Shown here: positions 55,691 through 64,000 of the stretch, piece after piece
How positions within the stretch are numbered: the stretch's first letter is position 1
Layout of the letters: every line of letters starts with the position of its first letter
Origin: Gautieria morchelliformis
Taxonomy: Eukaryota; Basidiomycota; Agaricomycetes; Gomphales; Gomphaceae
Assembly (NCBI GenBank): GCA_015179125.1
Contig: WHVA01000187.1
Coordinates: 124,001-188,000, forward strand
Direction of reading: 5' to 3'
Length of the DNA: 64,000 bases
Program-made: the position numbers and the translations under genes
Notes under the pieces: model-generated
Told to the model about the DNA's origin: nothing
The model's input: only the letters and a program-made list of their open reading frames with translations
Databases searched by the model: none

Positions 55691-57624
55691 TTTTCCCTTC
55701 TGAATTCAATGTTTGGGTCCATAGGTGAGTTTGTAGCACGTCCAGCTGTAACATCGAATCGTTTTGAAATAGAGTTGATAAAGGATGGTTGGGAAATGTG
55801 AATGGTACCCAGTTCTTGATTCTTGATGATTCGAATTCCCAAAAGCCGGCTTGGTTCACCTAGGTCTTGGATATCAAAGCTCCCCCTCACATCTCTGATC
55901 ATTTTCTCCATTGTTTCCTTGGAATTCGCAGCCATTAATCCATCATCCACATACCAGCCCACTACAGCCACCTCTCCTTTGTCTCCAAACCTGAAAAACA
56001 TTGTTTGATCTGCTTCCCCTGCCTTGAACCCCATCTTCTCTAATTCCTTCCTCAATGTATTGTGCCACACTCTTCCTGATTGTTTCAACCCATAGATCCC
56101 CTTGTTTAACTTGCAGACAAGATGTTCCTCTCCTGGCTTAGTAAAACCCTCTGGTTGGCGCATATACACAGTATCCTCGAGCTTGCCGTTAAGATATGCG
56201 CCCTTTACATCCACATGGCGCAGTTCAAGGTTGTACTTGCAACCTAATGCAAGAATGAGTCGAATTGAGGTTAATCTGATAGTGGGGGAGAATGTTTCTT
56301 GATAATCGTTGCCTGGAACTTGTGAAAAACCTTGTGCCACTAGTCTTGATTTGAAATTGTTTATGTCGCCTATATTGTCTCGTTTGACTCTGAAAACCCA
56401 ACGGCATCCTATAATGTTCGTGTTCAGAGGACATTCAACCAGGGTCCAGGTATAGTAACCTGTGAGTGTGTCGTATTCCACCTCACATGATTTCCTCCAC
56501 TGTGATGCATTTTCCGAGCTCATAGCCTCCTTGTAGTTGCTTGGTTCATCCTCTGCAAGAGTCACGAATGCTGCTTCCACCTCCTCAAATTCCTTCCTCC
56601 CATGCGCCATAGCAACCATCTCCTTCATCAGTGCTGCGTGTCTCCTTCCTCTTCCATACTCCACATTTGATGGATCCATCCATGGACCTTTGGAAAAATC
56701 CTTTGGAGTGATTTCTTCTTCAATTTCTTCCTCTTCTGCCTCTCTGTCTTCTTCCTCTGTTCTCAGCTCCACTCCTTCGATCTCTTCCTCATGCTCTATC
56801 TTCTTCTCCTCCTCTTCGACTTGTTGTAATATTCCAGTGGTATCAGTCCTGTCAACGAATGGTAATTCTTCATCATACTGCCATTCCTGTACAGGCCTCG
56901 GCTCCTCAGGCTGGAAAATAACAGGGAGTCTGGATTCACGTTGCCAGAGCATAGGTGTGTCGTCTGCATCGGTTCCATGAATAGAAACTCGTTCTATGTG
57001 ATTCAGCTCATCGAAGACAACGTCCCTGGACTTCAGCAGTGTGTGTGTGCGTGGAACCCAGACCTTGTAAGCCTTGGAATTGTCGAAATATCCAACAAAT
57101 ATTCCTTCCACTGACTTGTAATCTCCCTTTCTCCTTGTTGCTTTAGGAATCAAGGCCCAGCACTTGGAGCCATAAGTGCGAAGCCAATTCACCTTTGGTT
57201 TTACTAGCCAGAAGGCCTCATAAGGTGATTTGTTGATCCTATGATGCAGAATTCGATTTTTGACAAAATTGACCGTGTGCACTCCAGAGACCCAAAATCG
57301 ATTCGAGAGTCCAGCATCATGCTGAAGGGTTAATGCTCCTTCTTGAAGGGTCCTGTTGTACCTTTCAGCAATGGCATTATGCTCTGGAGTATAGGGAGAA
57401 GTGGTTTGATGAGCGATTCCAAGGTCTTTGCATAACTTTTGAAATTCCTTCCCCATATACTCTCCTCCATTATCTGTCCTCACTCTCCTCACATCCTCCC
57501 CTTTCTGCTTCTTCAACCATGCAATATATCCCTTGAATGAATTGGTAACAGTGGCACATTCCTTGTTCTTCAAGAAATCAATACTGACATAGCGAGTTTT
57601 GTGATCAATCCAGGTCACAAAATA
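55687..57624 (-). pseudogene. Copia integrase core and reverse transcriptase, truncated
   Basis: It continues the polyprotein after the TGA at 57625-57627. The integrase has RTDNGGEYMG and PEHNAIAERYNRTL (second Asp and Glu). A Glu-rich linker (EEEEKKIEHEEEIEG, EEDREAEEEEIEEE) follows. The reverse transcriptase has WTLVECPLNTNIIGCRWVFRVK, RLVAQGFSQVPGNDY, HVDVKGAYLNGKL, GLKQSGRVWHNTL and the catalytic YVDD (about 55945). It stops at 55687 after SPMDPNIEFRREN, where RNase H should begin. No start codon is needed; it is part of one translated unit. Confidence 0.92.
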
Positions 57625-59481
57625 TCAAAAGCCATTGATGGAGACGTCGAATGGACCACAAAGGTCAGAGGAAATGATATCTCCAATTTTCTCTGGTAAT
57701 TCTTCTGTACTTTTGAAAGGTGCGCATGTTTGCTTGCCAAAGGGACAATGTGAGCATTGGCTCATGTACTGGTCCTCCTCCACATCAGGGAGTCCATCAA
57801 CTGTTTGCAACCTCGACATAGTCTCCAGTGTTGATGGTGCAGCATGTGCAAGCCTATGATGCCAAAGTGTAAGCTCACTTGGCTCACCAGAATATTCCAC
57901 AGTCTCTACAGGGTGTTGAACTGATGTTGCCATATATGCGAATAAATTGTTGATTTTTGTTCCTTTTGCAACAATTTCCCCATTATAGAGAAGTGAAGTG
58001 TCCCCTCGACTGAAGACCACATCTACATTTGCTGTTGTCATCCTCCCAACAGAAAGTAGACTGGCATTGAGTTTTGGGACAAAAATGACATTTTGCAATG
58101 TCAACTCCAAGGGTGGTAGGTTCATAGACTCATCACTTTGAAGTGTGATGCGAATTGTCCCCTTTTGACTAGCCTCGAAGGCCTCACCACTTGCAGTCTC
58201 AACCAATATAGTAGGAGTCGAGTGGATTTCATCAAAGAGTTCCAATCTGCCGCATATATGGCTTGATGCTGCAGAGTCCACCAACCACATATGAGACCTA
58301 TCTTGTATGGCTGATAGAGCTGATGTTTTTGTGGATAAAACAATACTCTTGGATTGGTCTTCTTCTTGTTCAGAGATATATGCCATCATAACAATATTCT
58401 TTGTCGATGCATTGGCAAATATTGATGATGGCACTGAAGAATTGTTTGAAGAATTGTTGGCTCCTGCTGGCACAGTTTGATGCATCTGTGTGGCAGCTGC
58501 TGGAGAGTTCCAAACAGGAGCTGGTCGATTGCCACTTCCTCCCGGCCAAATACCCCCTCTTCCACCTCTTGCAACACTTGCTCCTCGACCCCTACCTCCC
58601 CATGGGTCTTGTCCTGCCAGCCCCCCTCCTGGTGCGAAACATCTTGAAGCTGAATGACCCTCCTTTCCACAATTATTGCAGTTGTAAAATGGTCTCTGAT
58701 TGTTATTTGTTGGATAGGGGGTGTTCCATGGCTTTGTGGTAGGGTATGCAGAGTTATTAGGTCGTCCTGCACCCTTTGATTGTGCCACAAAAGCCGTAGC
58801 TGCTTGATTCGATATTTCCACCGCACTTAAATCTGCCTCATGAGCCCCTAGCTTCTCCTCAATGACATCTATGTCCCCAGTGATCATCCTGATGGTTTGA
58901 GCGATAGGCCTCCAGAATTCAGGTACATTCCTGAGGACAGTGGCAGCATGGGTAGAATCAGCAATGATCTCACCCATTTTTGCCAATTGATTCCTGTACT
59001 CCTTCATTGTAGTGAGGTAGGAGGAGACAGACTGTCCTTCAGTCATATGATAATTTTCATATTTTGTGCGAATGATGCTGATTTTGCTAGGGTCTGTAGA
59101 CTCGAATTTCCTCGTCAGGATCTCCCATGCTATAGCTGAAGATTCAGTAGAGTCGATGGCTGTTTGGAGTTCAGGGGTAATACACAGGAGTATTTGGCTA
59201 TAAGCCACATTGTTCCTGTCGTGCCACTCGTCCTGGAGCTGAGTTAATGGAATATTACCAACAGTCTCAACCCCATTGAGGATTACTACAGCCCTGTTGG
59301 TGACATCTGGATAGTCATCTGCTCCTGTGATCATTCTGTAAAGGCCTCTGTCTCGAGAAGTAGCCAACAACTCTCTCTTCCAAGACATCCAGTTATCCTT
59401 ACTCAACTTTGGTTTTATATCCCTAAACTTGTGGATATCATGTTTAGGATGAGGGAGGGCGGTCATGATCTGTTGGGCCAT
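57625..59481 (-). pseudogene. Copia gag, protease and integrase N-terminus
   Basis: ATG at 59481 (MAQQIMTALPHPKHD). The gag core includes WMSWKRELLATSRDRG, WEILTRKFES and SVSSYLTTMKEYRNQLAKMGE, then the CCHC knuckle CNNCGKEGHSASRC. A Gly/Arg-rich linker and the protease motif WLVDSAASSHICG follow; DSA replaces the more usual DSG. The GAG-pre-integrase zinc region (LWHHRLAH .. CSHCPFGKQ) and the first integrase Asp (SSDLCGPF) come next. The frame ends at TGA 57627-57625, within NGF*YFVTWID. Copia relatives usually have a basic residue there, so CGA to TGA would explain it. The reading frame simply continues after the stop. Confidence 0.92.
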
Positions 59482-59799
59482 GAAAAGTCGATGAGACTCT
59501 TAATCTATTATCTCGTTGCCGGAATGGCCAGGACTCGGAGTGCGCATTAACTCGAGCGCAGTGAGAAGGGACTCGGATATGAAGCTTGCGCGTGAACTCG
59601 AGCGCAGAAACAGAATGGAACTCGACTTGATGCACATAAACTCGAGTGCATGATGGTGACCGACAATGAAGTGATGGATTGCTTATGTGACTACCTAACT
59701 ACTATATACATGAGTAGATAGGGGAACCGGGGTTTCGGATCAAATGTGATCCGGGCGGCGAAGCCACACCGTTACACCAAGCTAAAACCACAAGCTTGC
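59482..59799. other. Copia 5' leader side
   Basis: This is non-coding. ACTCGAGCGCA/ACTCGAGTGCA words are repeated (about 59550-59650), and a hairpin GGATCAAATGTGATCC lies near 59738-59753. The minus-strand direction leads into copia gag. No certain primer site or LTR edge was found. Confidence 0.45.
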
Positions 59800-60046
59800 A
59801 ACAATGTGACTGTGTCATGTGGTTGTCAGGTGACCGTAGATAATCAAGTGACTTTGAGGTCAGGTGATTGTCAGGTGACTGTAGATAATCAGGTGACTTT
59901 GAGGTCAGGTGATTGTCAGGTGACTGTGGATGATCAGGTGACTTTGAGCTGTTTTTGAGGTCATGTGATAGTCATGTGACCATGGGGGATTCTTAGCTAA
60001 ACTATCAAGAGATTGTTGTATCTTGTGGACCCAATGTGAGTGTAGC
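59800..60046 (-). repeat. 45-bp tandem repeat block, second copy
   Basis: It is nearly identical to 42530-42786, with units AGGTGACTTTGAGGTCAGGTGATTGTC and the same terminal TCTTGTGGACCCAATGTGAGTGTAG. It lies on the 5' side of the copia element, so it may belong to that element's LTR or leader. The other copy adjoins an LTR-like repeat. Confidence 0.75.
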
Positions 60047-60679
60047 ATAGAAATATTAATACAACCTTTCTTGAGGACATTTGAAACTAATTAACTACCT
60101 AGTAAATGTTCATAAATAGGTAGCTACTTTGTGGACGATCCCTAACAATGCCCACGATGACTGCCATCCCGCGCCTTGCGATGCCCACCTCGGCCCACGG
60201 CGGGGACAAGCTGTTAGCAACTAGGGGCTATGGCAGGGAAGGTTCGGTAGAGTTCTTAGAAAGCTAGAATCTAGAATCAAATGTACTCTCTCAGTGAATT
60301 TATTGTCACTGTTATATTAATACAATACCTAGAATCAAATGTACTACATGATTTTCAGTCAACATGTTATGAAAATACAAAGAATACTACTTGCCTCTCT
60401 CAGTGAATTTATTGTCACTAAGAGAGGAGTACAATCCTGTCTCAGAAGGCATATACATGCACCCGGCCCTTTAGCGCCCAAGAGCTCGCGCGTCGAAGTC
60501 ATTTCAAACTCCGCTGGGTGCAGCCGCCTGTGAAAATAGAAATAACAAAGTGGAATGGAGAGATAGGGAGCGACTGGAAAATTTCGAAAATAAGCAGAGA
60601 AATGGATGCATGGTACAAGAACAATGTGAGAAACAATTGGAAACACCACAAAATAAATTGAACATATTATGCTTGATTT
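60047..60679. other. Repeat-like AT-rich region
   Basis: There is an inverted pair AACTACCTAGT / AATAGGTAGCTAC (about 60090-60125). There are also direct repeats of CTCTCAGTGAATTTATTGTCACT (60287-60311 and 60397-60420). No gene is supported. Confidence 0.45.
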
Positions 60680-61153
60680 TGGTGCAGGAGCATAAATGCA
60701 CCCAACACAAGCGCCCGCGCACTGGACGTCCGCCAGAAGATGCCCGCCAGGCCGCGCGCAACCCCCATGCTCATGGTGCCACCGCCCCCCTTGGCCCGCT
60801 GCAGCCGCACGAGTACATGCCGCCTCACGCTTGAGTGGCGCGAGCGCGCACGACGCGGCCGCGTGCACACGCTGTGGCTGCATGCGGAGCTCCAGACGCT
60901 CGGCGCGGGCGACGATGTGGCGCTCGATGCGGACGAAGATGCGGACGCGGTGCTGGATGAGGTGTGGTGCTGCGCGGGGCCGACGCGCGTCCAGTCCGTG
61001 AGCACGGTGCACACGGAGTGGGTTCTGGCGGGTGCAGCGGAGAGGGAGAGCCTCGTTGCTGAGGAGGAGAAGGTGCTGGGGGTGGTGTTGGGGCAGGCGG
61101 AGGCGCGGGGGCGGCTGGAGCGCACTGTGGATAGCAAATCCATTGAAACCTAG
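60680..61153 (+). pseudogene. GC-rich coding-like island of unknown origin
   Basis: This is a sharply GC-rich block in AT-rich surroundings. The plus frame from about 60830 to 61130 reads as a compact protein piece (HTLWLHAELQTLGAGDDVALDADED, VHTEWVLAGAAERESLVAEEEKVLG) with strongly GC-ending codons. It has no clear start and breaks at 61150, where TTGAAACCTAGTGGG repeat sequence begins. It looks like a fragment of a host gene captured or copied into a repeat. The 300-codon minus ORF over the same block (proline-, histidine- and arginine-rich) is most likely its shadow. Family not recognised. Confidence 0.45.
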
Positions 61154-62015
61154 TGGGTTTACCCACGGGGTTTCTGTTTTCAGTGGGTACATCATTGAAA
61201 CAGCCCCCATTGAAACAAACCAATGAAATTTGGGCTTACTGGGTTTCCTAGAAAAAACCAATGAAATTATTCAAGTGGTTGGACCAGTAGAATTTTCAGT
61301 GGCTTTGTCACTCAGTTTCCGTGCCATAGGAACTACATATTCAACGTAATTATCATGAGAATTTCAGTGCTTGAAGGCCTGGATTGTCTTGTTCGCACAC
61401 TTAAAATTTTTCAAGATAGCTCATGGAGCACTCAGTGAAATCCAGTGAATTAATATATATATTTCTGGGCAAATATACTGAAGTTTCCATATATGTATCA
61501 ATGAATTTCCATGCTTGAGGTGCCAGAATGCTACTGCGGCCCCAAGTGACAACTGCTTTTGAGATACAGCACTAAGTATAAGTACACTGTAGAAAGAATA
61601 AGCGCTATATTTCAGTTCCGCTTGCACTACAGCTAAATTACAGTACCGACTTGTACTGAAATTTAGCCCCCAAAGATAATTTCACAGAGCACTAAAAATC
61701 AGTACTATACAAGTACTGAAATTTAGGTACAGGAAAAAATGCAAAGTCCAAATGATGAATGTGATTTTTTGTTTATCTAATCATGATCAATCTCCACAAG
61801 CCAACTAAGTACTAGTGCAAGTGTCTGGGGTATGATCGTGAGTTGCGCTAATACCTAGTAGGCAAGATAATCGATTTCCGGCGGAAGGTGAAAGGCACAG
61901 GACGAATCAGAGTACAACCTGGCTGACTAATGCAAGAACGAATGTATGCCCACTCTTCATCCTTCACTCTCACCATCGCCACCATGGTCAGCCACTCAAC
62001 TCGCCTCGTTGTAGC
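61154..62015. other. AT-rich region with short dispersed words
   Basis: Words such as CATTGAAAC, CAATGAAATT and AGTACTGAAATTTAG (61655-61730) recur, hinting at a degenerate small element. No ends or duplications could be defined and there is no gene. Confidence 0.45.
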
Positions 62016-62573
62016 TGTCATGACGTGTTTATTTCCCATACTCAGATGCTCAGTTTTCCTATTTTCTCACTCCACCTTTGTGTTCGTTCCGATCGCCATT
62101 GTCATGTTCGGCAACCAATTCTCGCTGTTCACCCCAAATACCATAGCCACGCCGTCAAACGCACGATTGACGTCTTTGGACTGATTCGGCAGTCATCCCT
62201 GGGTCTACCACCTCCTCTGCGTGACCCTCTTCTGATGGTGTTCTGGTAATTGGATTGTCATGAGCTGTGTATTTCCTGCACCTTGGTATCCCCAGTTCCC
62301 CTTTCGCTACTCCTCCCCAGTGTTCGCTCGGCTTCGCCCTCCACCTCGACCTCTCCTCCTCTATGTCACCTCTGTTCACCCTTCCTCGCATTTTGCCGAA
62401 CGACCATTCGCTGCTCGCATCATCCGCCAGCAGGCACACCATCAAATCACGATCAACATCCCTATCCATCATGATGGCTCATCAGTAACTCTGTCAGCTT
62501 CTCGATCCAACCCCCTTTTGGTGTTCATATGAGCAGGGTGCGTTCGCGGGACGTCCTACCCGTAGGTCATGCG
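62016..62573 (-). repeat. Family S LTR (minus), interrupted by the gypsy element at 62574
   Basis: It begins TGTCATGACGTGTTTATTTCCC and follows the 10569-11140 copy closely up to GGACGTCCTACCCGTAGGTCATGCG. There the gypsy LTR starts. The remainder should lie beyond that element, outside the window. Confidence 0.88.
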
Positions 62574-62985
62574 TGTCAGGGTTCACGCATTTCCTTCCAC
62601 AAGTTTCTATTTCCTTCCATGAGTTTCTGTTACCTTCCGTCAGTTTCCATAACCTTCCATCACATTCCGTCACCTTCCGTCACATGTCACATTCCATCAC
62701 ATTCCGTCACATGTCACATTCCGTCACATTCCGTAACCTTCTACAAGTTTCCGTCTCCCCTATTATGTAAGCCTTGCCAGCGCTATAAGACTGTAGCCCG
62801 TGTGGTGGCATTTCCTCAGCTTGATCTCTGAGGATACCCACTACACAGGCAAGTCCCCATGTATCTATCATTGGTAGAGTTATAAACTGAGGATACCCAC
62901 TACACAGTTGGTCATTGTCCTAGTATCGGCTCTTATCTCCTTGAGTATCTTTGGTTGTGGCTTCGTCATTAGTGTTGCCCTCACA
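62574..62985 (+). repeat. 5' LTR of gypsy element 3
   Basis: It is 412 bp, TGTCAGGGTTCACGC..GTTGCCCTCACA. It contains an array of CACATTCCGTCACATGT words (about 62650-62740) and GAGGATACCCACTACACAG twice (62831 and 62887). Its ends resemble those of elements 1 and 2 (TGTCAGGGG..GTTGCCCTTACA), so the three are related lineages. Confidence 0.92.
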
Positions 62986-63045
62986 GAAGATCAAGCTCAT
63001 AGGACGACCCCACACACTTTTCTTAACCAGCCTTCATCTCAGCCT

Positions 63046-64000
63046 ATGGCAGACCAACTCCCAGACGCATACTGGGACACCCTGGGTGACCATGGGCCAT
63101 TTCTTCGAGGCCCCCTTTCCAGCCAAGCACAGCAGCTGCAGCAACTTCAACTGCAGAATCAGGAACTGCACAGTCAGATTGTTAACGTTCACGACCACTT
63201 AGCCAATGCTGCCGCCAACGCTGCTGTTGCTGCTGCTCAAGCCCTTGCGCCCTCAGTACCTCACAGTGTCCCTCCATCTACTCGCTCTATCAAAGCAGCG
63301 GAACCGGAGAAGTTCAATGGAGACCGTGCAGAGACTGAAGGGTTTATCAGGTCTATCAGATTGTCCATCACTGTCCAGCCGGCATCCTTCCCAGATGAGC
63401 GCACAAAGATCCTATATGCTCTTTCCTTCATGACAGGAGGCTCTGCGGAGATATGGGCACACAACGAGACACAGGCTGTCATTGATGGCACCTCCTCTAT
63501 ATCCACTCTGGAGGGGTTCATTAAACGTGTGGAGGAGGCCTTTGGTGACCCAGATCGTGCCAGAACAGCTCGCACTAAACTGCATGACCTTAGGATGGCG
63601 TCAGGAATGTCGGCAGATGAATACACGGCTCAATTTGAGATCCTGGCAGGCAGGACAGGCTTTAATGATGAGGCACTTGAGGATGCCTATGCTCGTGGCC
63701 TTCCAGCAGGTATCCTTGATAAGATCCACACCCAGCCCTTTCTTCCATCCAACCTCAAAGCCTGGAAGGAAGCAGCCTGTCAGATTGACCGCAATCATCA
63801 CCGTCTGTTAGAGGTCAGGAAGGCACAGACACCTCATGTCCCTAATCGCCCTCCTCCTGCCCGTCCACTCCACACTCCTGCTACGGCTCCTGTTGTCACA
63901 GCACCACCCAGTAATGCGACACCTATGGACATTGACTCATCCCGCCGCCGCACCGAAACACGGACCTGCTACAACTGTAAGAGACCTGGTCACATTTCAC
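63046..64000 (+). CDS. Gag (and probably gag-pol) of gypsy element 3, partial
   Basis: ATG 63046 (MADQLPDAYWDTLGDHGPF) lies 60 nt after the LTR, and the frame is open to the window edge (318 codons, no stop). A coiled-coil Gln-rich N-terminus (SSQAQQLQQLQLQNQEL) and an Ala-rich stretch come first. The gag core follows (EKFNGDRAETEGFIRSI, KILYALSFMTGGSAEIWA, FIKRVEEAFGDPDRARTA, MSADEYTAQFEILAG). A Pro-rich linker ends in the start of a CCHC knuckle CYNCKRPGHIS at 63967-64000. It encodes the capsid/nucleocapsid of the element. The coding frame is clean, unlike the gags of element 2. Confidence 0.93.
   Translation, partial: MADQLPDAYWDTLGDHGPFLRGPLSSQAQQLQQLQLQNQELHSQIVNVHDHLANAAANAAVAAAQALAPSVPHSVPPSTRSIKAAEPEKFNGDRAETEGFIRSIRLSITVQPASFPDERTKILYALSFMTGGSAEIWAHNETQAVIDGTSSISTLEGFIKRVEEAFGDPDRARTARTKLHDLRMASGMSADEYTAQFEILAGRTGFNDEALEDAYARGLPAGILDKIHTQPFLPSNLKAWKEAACQIDRNHHRLLEVRKAQTPHVPNRPPPARPLHTPATAPVVTAPPSNATPMDIDSSRRRTETRTCYNCKRPGHIS

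Larger units (their letters stand above)
55687..59481 (-). mobile_element. Ty1/copia element (minus), 3'-truncated
   Basis: Gag, protease, integrase and reverse transcriptase are in copia order on the minus strand, read in one frame from 59481 with a single internal TGA. The element is cut at about 55690 in the RT connection, before RNase H. What follows is the Helitron C array. No 3' LTR exists in the window. A 5' LTR is not defined; non-coding sequence at 59482-59790 is the leader side. Confidence 0.9.
62574..64000 (+). mobile_element. Gypsy element 3, 5' part, open at window end
   Basis: The 5' LTR (62574-62985) and gag from 63046 are present; the rest lies outside. It is inserted into a family S LTR, so it is younger than that LTR. 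Its LTR matches the solo LTR at 4256-4677. No lesion is seen in the visible coding part, so it could be an intact, recently active copy. Confidence 0.9.

Noticed and set aside
60359-61261. 300-codon minus-strand ORF over the GC-rich island
   Set aside because: Composition (Pro/His/Arg/Ala) is typical of the antisense of a GC-rich coding frame, and it runs on into AT-rich flanks of different style.

Overview
The window looks like a repeat-rich stretch of a filamentous basidiomycete (Agaricomycete-type) nuclear genome. Three host genes are split by many short introns of about 40-70 bp with GT..AG ends. Around them lie Ty3/gypsy elements of the chromodomain type, a Ty1/copia element, RepHel Helitrons and hAT-type DNA elements. 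No bacterial-style operons, rRNA, tRNA or CRISPR arrays were seen. No species can be assigned from the sequence alone.

Layout. 1-9976: two gypsy elements of one family, nested. Element 2 (3225-9886, 5-bp duplication TATAC) sits inside the 3' LTR of element 1. Each of the two was also hit by an unrelated solo LTR (1700-2418 and 4256-4677). 9977-15347: a patchwork of LTR remnants, a miniature LTR element with copia-type ends (12820-13458) and a palindromic hAT-type element (14672-15225). 15912-28186: a gene island free of recognisable transposons. It holds a mitochondrial ClpB/Hsp78-like chaperone (+), a Kre6/Skn1-type GH16 beta-glucan protein (+) and a cytochrome P450 (-). 28976-35383: Helitron A (-). 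35384-47549: a cluster of LTR remnants with five same-orientation solo LTRs of one family (called family S here), each with an exact 5-bp target duplication. Two of them split a single 274-codon ORF, and one carries a 1-kb hAT element. 47657-48298: a coiled-coil ORF. About 49004-55141: Helitron B (+), followed directly by the 5' end of a third Helitron (C). 55687-59481: a nearly open copia polyprotein (-), truncated in its reverse transcriptase. 59482-62573: repeats, one GC-rich coding-like island and a further family S LTR. 62574-64000: the 5' LTR and gag of another gypsy element, which runs off the window with its frame open.

How it fits together. The host genes are ordinary housekeeping or secondary-metabolism genes and show no shared pathway. 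Everything else is a record of nested insertion: the target duplications, in-frame empty sites and nesting order give a relative chronology. The observations most worth a second look are: a head-to-tail Helitron junction; out-of-frame lesions at the same Rep-helicase junction in both Helitrons; two hAT-type elements with unusual interiors; a miniature copia-like element with a half-tRNA-type primer site; one ORF hit twice by the same solo-LTR family; and an Hsp78-like chaperone whose two pore-loop tyrosines are both replaced. I found no clear new defence or metabolic system.
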